DNA from: Rouxiella silvae
GTDB lineage: Bacteria; Pseudomonadota; Gammaproteobacteria; Enterobacterales; Enterobacteriaceae
Direction: 5' to 3'
Length of the DNA: 64,000 bases
Assembly: GCF_002093625.1 (NCBI RefSeq)
Contig: NZ_MRWD01000008.1
Span: 41,357 to 105,356 of the forward strand
The notes beneath the pieces are model-generated. The model was not told where the DNA came from, did not search any database, and saw only the letters and a program-made list of their open reading frames with translations. Shown here one piece after another: positions 55,595-64,000 of this stretch (positions are counted from its first letter, which is position 1; each line of letters opens with the position of its first letter). Made by a program: the position numbers and the translations under genes.

Positions 55595-56518
55595 ATGGCC
55601 GGAACCAGTCTTTTAGCGTTAATCGATGATATCGCATCAATTCTTGATGATGTCGCGGCAATGAGCAAAGTTGCCGCAAAAAAAACCGCCAGCGTACTGG
55701 GAGACGATCTGGCGCTGAATGCGCAGCAGGTCTCTGGCGTTAAGGCTGACCGCGAGCTGCCCATTGTGTGGTCCGTCGCCAAAGGGTCACTGCTCAATAA
55801 AGCTATCCTCGTTCCTCTCGCCCTGCTCATCAGCGCCTTTGCCCCTTGGGCTATCACGCCTTTGTTGATGGTGGGCGGCGCTTACCTCTGCTATGAAGGC
55901 TTTGAAAAGGTTGCGCATAAATTTATGCCGCATGACAACGCGGACGAGGCAGAGAAGAAAAATCAGCAAAAAACCGCACCAAAATCGGATGCCGAATTGG
56001 CCAAAATGGAAAAAGAGAAAGTTAAGGGTGCTGTGCGCACCGACTTTATTCTGTCTGCGGAGATCATTGTTATTTCACTGGGCACCGTCTCCTCTGCGCC
56101 TTTTGTCGATCAAGTTATGGTCATGGTCGCTATTGCGGTCGTGATGACCCTAGGCGTTTACGGCTTGGTGGCGGGAATTGTAAAAATTGACGACGCGGGC
56201 CTTTACCTGAGCAAACTGGGCGGTGAAAGTGCCTTTATGCGCGCCGTGCGAGGTTTCGGTGGCGGCATTGTCAATGCCGCACCGTGGTTGATGAAAACCC
56301 TGTCGGTAGTCGGTACCTTCGCCATGTTTCTGGTCGGCGGGAGTATTATCAGCCACGGTCTGCCGTTTATGCACAGCCTGCTCGAATCGTTGACCGAAGG
56401 CCATCAGGGCTGGGTAAATAGCCTGATAACCGGCGCAACGGATCTGGCGGTGGGCATTGTGGTCGGTGCCGCGGTGCTGGCAGTGGTCTCTCTTGGCAGC
56501 AAGCTATTTAAAAAATAA
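55595..56518 (+). CDS. yedI: DUF808 inner-membrane protein YedI
   Basis: The 307 residues match the length and start of E. coli YedI (MAGTSLLALIDDIASILDDVAAMSKVAAKKTA). Visible are the invariant N-terminal DDIASILDDVA helix, four to six membrane segments, a charged cytoplasmic loop (HDNADEAEKKNQQKTAPKSD) and a DFILSAEIIVISLGTV block. Function unknown. It is monocistronic and ends at a strong terminator. Confidence 0.92.
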   Translation: MAGTSLLALIDDIASILDDVAAMSKVAAKKTASVLGDDLALNAQQVSGVKADRELPIVWSVAKGSLLNKAILVPLALLISAFAPWAITPLLMVGGAYLCYEGFEKVAHKFMPHDNADEAEKKNQQKTAPKSDAELAKMEKEKVKGAVRTDFILSAEIIVISLGTVSSAPFVDQVMVMVAIAVVMTLGVYGLVAGIVKIDDAGLYLSKLGGESAFMRAVRGFGGGIVNAAPWLMKTLSVVGTFAMFLVGGSIISHGLPFMHSLLESLTEGHQGWVNSLITGATDLAVGIVVGAAVLAVVSLGSKLFKK

Positions 56519-56556
56519 CCTCCGCCTACGCCAATCGTTTACTCGTCATCCATCAA

Positions 56557-56590
56557 AGAAAAACGGGCCAGTCTGTGGCCCGTTTTTTTC
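56557..56590. terminator. Bidirectional terminator between yedI and methyltransferase
   Basis: AAAACGGGCCA and TGGCCCGTTTT pair over GTCTG, with an A-run before and T7 after. Confidence 0.92.
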
Positions 56591-56591
56591 G

Positions 56592-57365
56592 CTAACGCGA
56601 TTTACCTGCTTCAATAAATACCGTATCCGTTTCAAAGGTGCCTTCGGCCTGAATGGCGAAATAATGAGTCACCTCATCTGACATCACCTTTTGCAACTCT
56701 CGGATCGCTACCACGAAATGCTGCGGCGTTTTCAATCTTGCCACCCAACTGCTGAACTCCAGAGTTAATCTATCCGTGCCCAACTGACCAATACTCAATC
56801 CGGCATCATTGAACATTTGCAACCATTCACCGGTGGAATAACTTCTCACGTGTGAGGTATCACGCAGTTTCTCGACGGTTTGCAGGTAAATATCCAATAC
56901 AGGATGCCCCGGCGAACAGGTATCCATCATCACCACTTTGCCACCCGGTTTCAGAATGCGGCGCACTTCCCGCAGCGCCCGACCCACGTCGTGCCAGTGA
57001 TGGGCTGAATAACGGCTGATAACAATATCCACGCTGGCATCCGCAAAAGGCAAGACTTCGGCATATCCCTGCTGTACCTCTATATTGGTAAGTCCTTTAT
57101 CCGCCGCAGCGTGCTCGACCACTTTCAGCATCTCTGCGGACAAATCATAGGCAATAACCTTCTTGGCAAATCGGGCGGCTGTGAAGCTGGCGTGCCCTGC
57201 CCCACAGCCTAAATCTACCACCACGGCATCAGAGAATGGCCCAAGCAGAGTCGCCAGTTTTTCCAAATCGGCCCCCTGCGCGTGAACCTTGCTGGTTAAA
57301 TAATTATGAGCGTTTGGGCTGAACTGCTGACTAACACTCTGCGTATGGCTATTTTTGTTATCCAT
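56592..57365 (-). CDS. SAM-dependent methyltransferase (YafE/UbiE-like)
   Basis: This 257-residue class I methyltransferase has motif I VVDLGCGAGHASFTAA near 50-65, acidic loop IAYDLSAEML, VDIVISRYSAHHW and RRILKPGGKVVMMDTC. It resembles E. coli YafE along its length (QQFSPNAHNYLTSKVHAQGADL). The substrate is unknown; a small molecule is likely. It is divergent from an XRE regulator (57492) with paired dyads between them, so the two probably form a regulator-target pair. Confidence 0.85.
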   Translation of the reverse strand: MDNKNSHTQSVSQQFSPNAHNYLTSKVHAQGADLEKLATLLGPFSDAVVVDLGCGAGHASFTAARFAKKVIAYDLSAEMLKVVEHAAADKGLTNIEVQQGYAEVLPFADASVDIVISRYSAHHWHDVGRALREVRRILKPGGKVVMMDTCSPGHPVLDIYLQTVEKLRDTSHVRSYSTGEWLQMFNDAGLSIGQLGTDRLTLEFSSWVARLKTPQHFVVAIRELQKVMSDEVTHYFAIQAEGTFETDTVFIEAGKSR

Positions 57366-57417
57366 GGGCTTCTCTTCTTTCGATAGATGATGAACTCAAA
57401 AACACTCTATACTGCGT

Positions 57418-57454
57418 TTTATACGGGTACAATATGACCATTTATACTGGTATG
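57418..57454. promoter_or_regulatory. Paired operator candidate between methyltransferase and XRE regulator
   Basis: TTTATACGGGTACA (57418-57431) and TTTATACTGGTATG (57441-57454) are direct repeats 23 bases apart. Each contains an ATAC-NN-GTAT/C dyad. They overlap promoter-like sequence for the minus-strand methyltransferase (TATAGA near 57406-57411). Confidence 0.5.
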
Positions 57455-57491
57455 AGTCACTTCCTGCTTACCGGCAATGAACGAGTAAATC

Positions 57492-58298
57492 ATGACTTCT
57501 CTAGACCTTTTAAGCGGACCGAAAGCACTGGGCGCATTTTTACGTGCTCACCGAGAAAGGACTTCTCCAGAAATGGTGGGACTGCCGCACTCAACGAGGC
57601 GTCGCACCAGTGGCCTGCGCCGCGAAGAGCTGGCGCAAATCAGCGGGATCAGCACCACTTGGTACACTTGGATTGAACAAGGCAGAGACGTTTCTATTTC
57701 AGCCGGCACCTTGAGCAGGCTAGCGCAGGCGCTGCGTTTGCAGCCGGCCGAAGAGGACTATTTGTTTACTCTGGCGGGGGTTAAAAACCCGCAGGAGCAT
57801 GTTCAAGCACCGACCGTTTCTGAGCATCTGGCACAGTGTATTGATCAGCTAAACTGCCCCGGCTACCTGATTGACAGTTGTTGGAACATGCTGGCTTGGA
57901 ATACCCAAGCCGAGCAGCTGTTTCAAGGCTGGTTAGACAACGACGAACAGCCCAACTTACTGCGTTTTGTGTTTCTTCATCCGCTGGCACGCACCTTGCT
58001 GGTTAACTGGGAAGCGCGCGCAAAGCGGATTGTGGCCGAGTTTAGGGCTGAAACCAGCCACTACGCACATTCTGAGGCAGTCCGCCAATGGGTACTCAAT
58101 TTACGTCAGGAGAGCAGCGAGTTCGACAAAGGGTGGGCGCAGCAGGAAGTGCTCGCGCGCGAAGGCGGAGAAAGGCGCTTTGAACATCCCCAACGCGGGC
58201 CGGTACGCTATCTTCAACAAACATTTTTACCTTCAGGAAACAGTGAGTTAAGAATGGTGATGTTGATAGAACAAGCGCTGACTGCACAAGCCAGCTAG
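57492..58298 (+). CDS. XRE-family regulator with MmyB-like ligand-binding domain
   Basis: The 268 residues have an HTH at about 10-85 (TSGLRREELAQISGISTTWYTWIEQGRDVSISAGTLSRLAQAL) and a C-terminal MmyB-like PAS-type domain (about 105-265: YLIDSCWNMLAWNTQAEQLF, LLRFVFLHPLARTLLVNWEARAKRIVAEFRAE). This combination is typical of single-component regulators, often next to reductases or methyltransferases; in Streptomyces MmyB it senses fatty-acyl ligands. It most likely controls the divergent methyltransferase and itself. Confidence 0.88.
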   Translation: MTSLDLLSGPKALGAFLRAHRERTSPEMVGLPHSTRRRTSGLRREELAQISGISTTWYTWIEQGRDVSISAGTLSRLAQALRLQPAEEDYLFTLAGVKNPQEHVQAPTVSEHLAQCIDQLNCPGYLIDSCWNMLAWNTQAEQLFQGWLDNDEQPNLLRFVFLHPLARTLLVNWEARAKRIVAEFRAETSHYAHSEAVRQWVLNLRQESSEFDKGWAQQEVLAREGGERRFEHPQRGPVRYLQQTFLPSGNSELRMVMLIEQALTAQAS

Positions 58299-58370
58299 CG
58301 GTTTCACCTCGATTCATTGACATTCGTTTAGCGAATATGTGAGTGTGAGTCTTAGGCTGCGGGACGAAGA

Positions 58371-58937
58371 ATGGAGAAAGGTAGTATGACGAGCCGTCTA
58401 ATTTTTCAGAATGAAAGTTTGGAAATACGTTTGCCGACTGAGCTGGAAGCGCCGCTGCATTTTGAGGCTATTCAAGCATCTATTGATGATATCTCTGCCT
58501 GGGAGAGTTGGTGTACCGCAGACTACAGTCTTGAAGACAGCCGTACTTACCTTCTCGACTCCTACGTCAAACGCCAGCGCGGGATAGAGTACCGCTTTTG
58601 CCTATTTGATAGAGCCAGCGGGAAAATTGTCGGCTCAATTGCGCTAAATCGTATTGTTCATGAATATAAAACTGCCAATATAGGATACTGGATACGCAGC
58701 GATTTCACTGGCCGCTCGTTGGCGGTTACCGCTGTTAAGGCGCTGGCCCGCTTCGCATTTGATGAGTTAGCCATGACCCGTTTGGAAATTGTGGCGATGG
58801 AAAAAAACCACCGCAGCCGTCGGGTTGCAGAAAAGGTGGGGGCAATTGACGAAGGTCTGCACCGCAATCGCCTTTATTATCAGGGAACCCCCGTAAACGC
58901 CTGGTTATACTCGCTGATCCCCGGCGATTTGGCATAA
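58371..58937 (+). CDS. GNAT-family N-acetyltransferase (RimJ/RimL type)
   Basis: The 188 residues (183 if Met6 at 58386 is the start; GAGAAAGG lies just before it) have the Acetyltransf_3 fold: EIRLPTELEAPLHFEAI at the N-terminus, GSIALNRI and the acetyl-CoA region IGYWIRSDFTGRSLAVTAVKALARFAF, then EIVAMEKNHRSRRVAEKVGA. The substrate cannot be deduced; RimL-like proteins modify protein N-termini or small amines. It shares strand with the sulfurtransferase gene after it (37 bases). Confidence 0.87.
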   Translation: MEKGSMTSRLIFQNESLEIRLPTELEAPLHFEAIQASIDDISAWESWCTADYSLEDSRTYLLDSYVKRQRGIEYRFCLFDRASGKIVGSIALNRIVHEYKTANIGYWIRSDFTGRSLAVTAVKALARFAFDELAMTRLEIVAMEKNHRSRRVAEKVGAIDEGLHRNRLYYQGTPVNAWLYSLIPGDLA

Positions 58938-58974
58938 ATTCGGCACTTAAATATTGACACAGGATCAGGACATA

Positions 58975-59814
58975 ATGCGTTCATCTATCGTATCAACCGA
59001 CTGGCTGGCTTCACACCTCAACGAACCTGGCCTGGTTATTATTGATTGCCGTAAATCTAAACCTGGCATCACCCCACCAATTGATTTTTATGGAAAATAT
59101 CTCGCCGAGCACATTCCCGGAGCCCTTTATGTTGAGGTCGATGATATTTCTGATTGCAGCACCGGCCTGCCCCACATGCTGCCAACCGCCGAGGCCTTCA
59201 GTCAATCAATGAGCGAACGCGGCATCCGCAACGACAGTTCGATTATTCTCTACGATGAAGGCGACTTGTTTAGCGCGCCGCGCGTGTGGTGGATGCTGAA
59301 AAGCTTTGGTGCGGCCAGCGTACGCATTCTCGACGGCGGGCTGAACGCCTGGGTCAAGGAAGGAAAAACCGTCGAAGCCGGTGAGAATGTTCTGCCTACA
59401 GCGACCTTCACCGCCACACTGCCGGGTGAAGTGGTGGTCAGCGCCGACCAGGTGAAACAGGCTATTGGTAAGGTGCAAATCATTGATGCGCGTTCGCTTG
59501 GGCGTTTCAAGGGCGAATTGCCAGAACCCCGTCCGGGTCTGCACGGCGGTCATATTCCCGGTAGCCTCAGCGTGCCCTTTACTGAACTCACCCAAGACGG
59601 GCAAATAAAATCACCGCAGGCGCTGGAAGAGACCTTTATTCGTCTTGGCGTGGCGCTAAATCAGCCGACTATTGCCAGCTGCGGTTCGGGTGTAACGGCG
59701 GCGGCGCTCCTGTTTGGGCTGCATTTGCTGGGTTCAGAAGAGGTGAAGATTTATGACGGCTCGTGGGCCCAATGGGGTGATATTAACGAAGATTACCCCA
59801 TTGAAACGCACTAA
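58975..59814 (+). CDS. sseA: 3-mercaptopyruvate sulfurtransferase (SseA type)
   Basis: The 279 residues form two rhodanese domains. The active-site loop is Cys-Gly-Ser-Gly-Val-Thr in IASCGSGVTAAALLFG, the form specific for mercaptopyruvate. The first domain holds HIPGALYVEVDDISD and the second HGGHIPGSLSVPFTEL. The enzyme moves sulfane sulfur to cyanide or thiols in the cytoplasm. I use the ATG at 58975 with AGGA upstream; a TTG seven codons earlier is unsupported. E. coli sseA lies elsewhere, so this may be a relocated copy or a paralogue. Confidence 0.88.
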   Translation: MRSSIVSTDWLASHLNEPGLVIIDCRKSKPGITPPIDFYGKYLAEHIPGALYVEVDDISDCSTGLPHMLPTAEAFSQSMSERGIRNDSSIILYDEGDLFSAPRVWWMLKSFGAASVRILDGGLNAWVKEGKTVEAGENVLPTATFTATLPGEVVVSADQVKQAIGKVQIIDARSLGRFKGELPEPRPGLHGGHIPGSLSVPFTELTQDGQIKSPQALEETFIRLGVALNQPTIASCGSGVTAAALLFGLHLLGSEEVKIYDGSWAQWGDINEDYPIETH

Positions 59815-59872
59815 CGACCTTTGAGACCGACCGTTTGTGCAGGCCAGCGCCTGCGCAAACGTCAAAAACGGC

Positions 59873-60640
59873 TTAGAGCACCATACCGCCAGAAACTTCA
59901 ATGCGTTGCCCGTTGACCCAGCGATTATCCTCAGAAAGCAGTGAGGCGATCATGGGGCCAATATCATCAGGCAACCCCGGCCGCCCCAGAGCCGTCATGT
60001 TCGACACCATTTTATTGACCTCTGGATTATCACGCACGATACCGCCGCTAAAATCAGTTTGCACGGCTCCAGGCGCGACACTATTGGCGGTAATTCCCCG
60101 CTCGCCCAACTCCTTGGCAAGATAACGCGTCAATACTTCGAGTGCGCCTTTCATGGCGGCATAAGGCCCACTATCAGGCACGCTGACGCGCGTGAGACCG
60201 CTGGAGATATTCACGATGCGCCCGCCGTTATTGATAATCGGCAGCAGTTGTTGAGTGAGAAAGAACACCCCTTTAAAATTGACCTGATAAATCAGATCAA
60301 GCTCGGCCTCGCTGGTTTTAGCAATGGAATTGTGGTGAGAAATGCCGGCGTTATTGACTAAATAGTCGAGTCGGTCGCCGCCCAACTCAGCCAATGCTGT
60401 TTGCACCTGACCTGTAAAAGCGGCAAAGGTGGCGCTGTTGCCGGTATCAAGCTGCAAAGCAATAGCCTGAGAACCCGCCGCACTCACGGCTTCAACGACT
60501 TTTTCGGCTTCGTTCAAGTTTGTGTTATAGGTGAAAATACTGCGTACCCCGCGCGCAGCGAGAGCCAGTACAGTGCTTCGTCCAAGTCCTCTGCTGCCGC
60601 CGGTTACCAGCGCAATCGGTTGTGAAAAAGTGTCAGTCAT
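59873..60640 (-). CDS. Short-chain dehydrogenase/reductase
   Basis: The 255 residues begin MTDTFSQPIALVTGGSRGLG (the ATG at 60638-60640; fifteen upstream codons are rejected). The NAD(P) loop TGGSRGLG, NNAGISHHNS, catalytic Ser in NISSGLTRVS, and Tyr/Lys in GPYAAMKGAL are intact, followed by ANSVAPGAVQTDFSGG. It is a classical SDR with unknown substrate. It is divergent from an AraC regulator of the YqhC-like kind; such pairs usually act in aldehyde or quinone response (inference). Confidence 0.88.
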   Translation of the reverse strand: MTDTFSQPIALVTGGSRGLGRSTVLALAARGVRSIFTYNTNLNEAEKVVEAVSAAGSQAIALQLDTGNSATFAAFTGQVQTALAELGGDRLDYLVNNAGISHHNSIAKTSEAELDLIYQVNFKGVFFLTQQLLPIINNGGRIVNISSGLTRVSVPDSGPYAAMKGALEVLTRYLAKELGERGITANSVAPGAVQTDFSGGIVRDNPEVNKMVSNMTALGRPGLPDDIGPMIASLLSEDNRWVNGQRIEVSGGMVL

Positions 60641-60793
60641 GGCGTTATCCTCATTACGGTGAGTCCCCTCACCCGGTTGGAGCATAAATCATAGAGCGCG
60701 GCGTGGCGTTCGCCCATGCCGAAAGCCAGCCTATTCTTGCCTAATCCCACCTCCAGCGGTAAGTTAAAAATCATATTTTCACGGAGGCACGTG

Positions 60794-61702
60794 ATGACTG
60801 ACATTAAACAATTGTGCGAAGCTGTCGAGCAGGCAATAACGCAGAGAGGAAATATCAGCCCCTGTTATACCGAGGCTGAAGGGATGATCCTGCTGAGGTC
60901 GCAAACGCATCGCCATCCTATGCACTTAATTCACAAGCCAGCGCTATGCATTGTAGCGCAGGGTGAGAAATGGACCCGCTTTGGTGATGAGCGTCTTTGC
61001 TACCGGGCAGGAGAGGCCATGCTGGTGAGCGTGGAGATGCCGGGCGCCAGTCAGGTTGTTGAAGCCAGCGCCGAAGCGCCCTACCTTAGCGTAGTGGTCG
61101 AACTGGACTTGGCCATCATGAACGACGTTTATCAGCAAATGGCTTCTCCCCCCAAACCAGACTCTGCTTCAAAAAATGCGGCTCAGGTTATTCAACTTAC
61201 CCCGCGCCTCAATGAGTGTGTATTGCGTGCCTTACAGCTCCTTAATTCTCCGCAAGCGATTCCACTTCTCTATCCGGGTCTGATGAAGGAATTATGCTAT
61301 TGGTTACTCACCGGACCGCATGGCGCATTGCTGGCAACCACCGTGCTGGGACGAGAGCGCCATCATCGACTGATCGAAGCCGTGCACGTGCTGAGAAAAA
61401 ACTTTGATAAAACGCTGCGTATTGACACGCTTGCCGGGGTGGCCGGACTCAGCCCCACGGCTTTTCATCGGCACTTCAGGGCGATGACGTCAATGACGCC
61501 GGGTCAATTTCAGAAAAAAATCAGATTACTGGAGGCGCGCCGACTGTTGCTTTCAGGCGCTACGTCGGCAGAGAGCGTGGCTTTTCAGGTAGGTTATGCC
61601 AGCCCTTCACAGTTTAGCCGCGAATATGCTCGCCTATTTGGTGCGCCGCCCCGTCGCGACATCGTCAATTTGCAAGCCCAGCTCAGGGAGTCGTTGGACT
61701 AG
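60794..61702 (+). CDS. AraC-family regulator with AraC_N domain
   Basis: The 302 residues start MTDIKQLCEAVEQAI after GGAGG (26 upstream codons rejected). An N-terminal AraC_N cupin (about 20-170: KPALCIVAQGEKWTRFGDERLCYRAGEAMLVS) precedes two HTH units (IDTLAGVAGLSPTAFHRHFRAMT and VAFQVGYASPSQFSREYARLFG). This is the YqhC-like group that often activates an adjacent oxidoreductase gene, here the divergent SDR. Confidence 0.9.
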   Translation: MTDIKQLCEAVEQAITQRGNISPCYTEAEGMILLRSQTHRHPMHLIHKPALCIVAQGEKWTRFGDERLCYRAGEAMLVSVEMPGASQVVEASAEAPYLSVVVELDLAIMNDVYQQMASPPKPDSASKNAAQVIQLTPRLNECVLRALQLLNSPQAIPLLYPGLMKELCYWLLTGPHGALLATTVLGRERHHRLIEAVHVLRKNFDKTLRIDTLAGVAGLSPTAFHRHFRAMTSMTPGQFQKKIRLLEARRLLLSGATSAESVAFQVGYASPSQFSREYARLFGAPPRRDIVNLQAQLRESLD

Positions 61703-61719
61703 ACTTTGGGTATTACGGG

Positions 61720-61811
61720 CAAAAAAAAGCCCGCACGAGGTACGGGCAGAACAAACTGGTCTATCAGAGAGTGTCTTCTTTCTTCTGGGTACTTCTACAC
61801 CCCACTTTATA
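61720..61811 (-). ncRNA. Candidate sRNA or agp 3' UTR ending in a strong terminator
   Basis: On the minus strand GCCCG-TACCTCGTG-CGGGC is followed by eight Ts (61721-61728), a clear rho-independent terminator for agp. A TATAAA at 61806-61811 could start a separate transcript near 61799, giving about 80 bases with a purine-rich single-stranded part and the U8 tail typical of Hfq-bound sRNAs. I cannot name it. The terminator is secure; the sRNA is a proposal. Confidence 0.45.
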
Positions 61812-61880
61812 ACAAATTAATCACAAGTTAGTTACTTAAATGTAATTAAATAAGAGCCAGACTGTTTTATCAGAAAAAAA

Positions 61881-63182
61881 TCAGCTTTTTAAGCCTTCCT
61901 GTACCACCTTGTTAAAGGTTTCAGCGGAGCAAAATCCTTTACTATCAACAGGACAGCCTTCAGCTTGTAAAACCACTTTGTGCATCGGGCTTTTTAAGCT
62001 ATATGTGCTGCCGTTGCGGATTTGCTGGGCCGTTGGGTAAACGTACTCGATTTTCATCAGATCTTTATTGGTTTTCTTGTCATGCCAGCGTTGGAATACC
62101 ACGGCTCCGGCAATCGGCGTACGCTCGTATTGGCCCGGCAGAGTGAAGTTTTTGATTTTCAGCGCCGACAAGAACGCAGCGATATTGGAATCGTGGCCTA
62201 CGAGCAGGGTAACGCGAGCTTGTTGAGCTGCGCGCTGATCGTCAGTTTTAGCCAGTGATTTATCGAGCACCCCAGACATAAAGGTCAGCGTAGTGGCCGC
62301 GGCGTTCTTACCAATCTGCGGTGAGCTAAAGATCGCCTGTTGATCGGCATTTTTAAACTCTTCTACCTGACGCCACTGTTCAGGCGTGGTGATTTTACCC
62401 CACGCCACGTCTTTAGCCGGCAGGCCTTCATAATATTGCAGCATAAAGGCATCGCTAATGCCGGTTCCCAGCGACAACGGGCCGGATATGCCTGGTTCTT
62501 TGCCCTGATTCACCACCAGCTTCGAAGGCTGCGTGCTCAAATCGCACACTTTATCTTCTTTACAGGTTTTGGAGTTTTGGAAATCCATGACCTTGGCAAC
62601 CAGCGCATAATTAGGTTTCAAACGTTTATTCAAGCCATCAAGGCCGCCCTCACCGGCAAATTTATCGGTAGCGTTTATTGCATCCGATCTGAACTGATCG
62701 GTCACGTCAGCGGTAATGATCGGATTAAACACCGGATCCATTTTGCCCACTTCAACGCGATTCACCACCGGAAGTTCGCAGCCTGGGAAGGCCCCGATAA
62801 GGAAATGCTTGGCAGTATCAATGGTGCGCGGCAGGCTGTTGGCATAAGTGAAAACGTCACCAGCCTGCGGACAACCTTTCGCTGGCAGCAGTTTATTTTG
62901 CGCTAACCACAGGCGGTAGTACCCACCAACGTGCTCTTCAACTTTCCCGCCCTTCGGCGTTAATAATCCCCCTTCAGTACTCCATACCGGCCAAGTGCGG
63001 GTAGTGGCGTTGCCCAGTGCGTTGTTGTAGTTGGCTAAAGGGGCACGAATACTGTGGCGGCTAAAAATAAGCACCTGCTGTAGCTCAAGATTATTGTCTG
63101 CGGCAACGGCCGCAGCAGGCAGCGATGCCGATACCAGGCAAGCCAAGGTGCTCAATAGCGCATAGCGGGAAAATCTTTTCAC
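61881..63182 (-). CDS. agp: Glucose-1-phosphatase (periplasmic acid phosphatase)
   Basis: This 433-residue histidine acid phosphatase scavenges glucose from glucose-1-phosphate in the periplasm and can have phytase activity. The signal peptide ends near residue 28 (AAAVAA). The nucleophile motif is SRHSIRAPLANYNN (family RHGxRxP), the second catalytic motif is VGHDSNIAAFL, and YANSLPRTIDTAKHF, FQRWHDKKTNKDLMKIEYVYP and paired cysteines near the end (GCPVDSKGFC) match E. coli Agp. E. coli agp lies elsewhere in the chromosome. Confidence 0.95.
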   Translation of the reverse strand: MKRFSRYALLSTLACLVSASLPAAAVAADNNLELQQVLIFSRHSIRAPLANYNNALGNATTRTWPVWSTEGGLLTPKGGKVEEHVGGYYRLWLAQNKLLPAKGCPQAGDVFTYANSLPRTIDTAKHFLIGAFPGCELPVVNRVEVGKMDPVFNPIITADVTDQFRSDAINATDKFAGEGGLDGLNKRLKPNYALVAKVMDFQNSKTCKEDKVCDLSTQPSKLVVNQGKEPGISGPLSLGTGISDAFMLQYYEGLPAKDVAWGKITTPEQWRQVEEFKNADQQAIFSSPQIGKNAAATTLTFMSGVLDKSLAKTDDQRAAQQARVTLLVGHDSNIAAFLSALKIKNFTLPGQYERTPIAGAVVFQRWHDKKTNKDLMKIEYVYPTAQQIRNGSTYSLKSPMHKVVLQAEGCPVDSKGFCSAETFNKVVQEGLKS

Positions 63183-63381
63183 GTGTAACTCTCCTGTTGT
63201 TATAAATAATTACCCATAACCGAATAGTCATAGGTAATTTGCTATCAAATTATTGTTTGAGTGTTGCCATAAAGTTTATAGCGGGTATTACATGACAAAA
63301 ACAAGGAAAATCAAGCATAAAGGATCAGGCTGCGGCAGAGGGAGATCTGGCTCACAGCACTGATTTAACAGGAGATATGAC

Positions 63382-63987
63382 TTAAAATTGAAATCTTAAC
63401 CAGGCAAAGAAAACGTTGCCGTTGTTATGCGTGCCTGGGATATAGGTCGCCTGGAAAGTGAGTCGCTCGTAGCCAACTGATGCCAAAGGCAATATCAAAG
63501 GTAAAGGCACATAGTCGTAGTTATTACGCGCCGTCACCGCCGCCGTATAACCTAAACCAAGTTTGAAGTCTTGACCTTCAATCGGACGCCAAATTTTTTC
63601 GTAGCCATAGCCCCCAATAGGCTCCCATTTGTTAAACGAATCTTTGAAGGCCATAAAATAGAGGCCGTGCCAGTCGCCATTTTCATCATAGCGCGAAATA
63701 CCGTAACCCCCACCCCAAGGACGTTCATTATACTTGTCGATTTTCTCGCGGTCATACGTTGCGCGGTTGTGCCAAGTAATCACCGGCAAATAGAGGTCAT
63801 GATTAGGTGACGCATTCCAGGTGGTTGAAACATCATTTTTCCACGATGCCCACCAGCCATTAAAGCCAGGCTGTTCTGTTGCACTAGATGTTGCAGCGGA
63901 AGGTGTTGAATTATTAGCCATCACTGATGATGTAAACAGAGATAGTCCTATAAGTAATACACTGCTTATTTTTTTAAAAATACACAT
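63382..63987 (-). CDS. pagP: Lipid A palmitoyltransferase PagP
   Basis: PagP is an outer-membrane eight-stranded barrel enzyme that moves palmitate from phospholipid to lipid A, giving resistance to cationic peptides. The 201 residues have a signal peptide ([20 protein letters not shown], ending near SVMA) and a low-complexity Ser/Thr/Ala linker. The mature part begins near residue 40. Catalytic His lies in PVITWHNR and Asp-Ser in [21 protein letters not shown] and the C-terminal FFAWLRFQF barrel signal are present. The ATG lies 13 bases from the window edge, so its promoter is not visible. Confidence 0.96.
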   Translation of the reverse strand: MCIFKKISSVLLIGLSLFTSSVMANNSTPSAATSSATEQPGFNGWWASWKNDVSTTWNASPNHDLYLPVITWHNRATYDREKIDKYNERPWGGGYGISRYDENGDWHGLYFMAFKDSFNKWEPIGGYGYEKIWRPIEGQDFKLGLGYTAAVTARNNYDYVPLPLILPLASVGYERLTFQATYIPGTHNNGNVFFAWLRFQF

Positions 63988-64000
63988 TCAAATATTCTTC

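Overview
The window is chromosomal DNA from an enterobacterium (order Enterobacterales). From position 1 to about 36,970, and again at 44,891-47,310 and 53,004-53,824, gene order follows the E. coli yajQ-to-aroL region. The products match their E. coli counterparts closely in length and motifs. The E. coli genes tsx, yajD and araJ are missing from this backbone and several extra genes are present. A Yersiniaceae-type host (Rahnella, Rouxiella, Ewingella, Serratia) is my best guess; this is inference, since no rRNA or typing gene is present. I recognise no insertion sequence, prophage, CRISPR array or tRNA.

Layout. 1-4,900: 5' end of yajQ, an AzlCD amino-acid exporter with a divergent cupin regulator, panE-yajL, an AT-rich unknown ORF and a PhoN-type acid phosphatase. 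4,900-16,100: thiI; the isoprenoid operon xseB-ispA-dxs with yajO; the cofactor genes nrdR-ribD, ribH-nusB and thiL-pgpA; lipoprotein YajI. 16,100-22,500: queA-tgt-yajC-secD-secF facing acpH. 22,500-30,000: a 2-Cys peroxiredoxin behind an OxyR-like site, ggt, proY, brnQ and a MetE-like methyltransferase behind tandem MetJ boxes. 30,000-37,000: phoBR with a Pho box, and sbcDC. 37,000-39,300: an AT-rich pair, an O-antigen-ligase-like protein and a family 8 glycosyltransferase. 39,400-44,900: an accessory block with an AraC regulator, an APH-fold kinase, a class III PLP enzyme of the phosphoethanolamine phospho-lyase type and an ethanolamine-type permease. Together these predict an amino-alcohol kinase/phospho-lyase catabolic route. 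44,900-54,000: mak, rdgC, ppnP, then a LysR gene and an IclR-OPT-DUF1177-aroM unit inserted between ppnP and yaiA-aroL. 54,000-64,000: accessory genes (two methyltransferases, a DUF1471 protein, YedI, regulators, an acetyltransferase, a sulfurtransferase, an SDR), then agp and pagP.

The most unusual observations are these. Three copies of a CCTGGTGTTGRCG motif lie before OPT and DUF1177, and match the seed of the sRNA ArcZ as I remember it, so the mRNA would be complementary to ArcZ. The kinase/phospho-lyase/permease cluster has seven TTGAC/GTCAA half-sites in or near its divergent promoter. AroM carries two cysteines in racemase-like positions. There are long hairpins in the thiI leader and between nusB and thiL, a ribH leader with alternative pairings, a probable leaderless acpH mRNA, and two unexplained structured or sRNA-like segments at 54,884-54,958 and 61,720-61,800.
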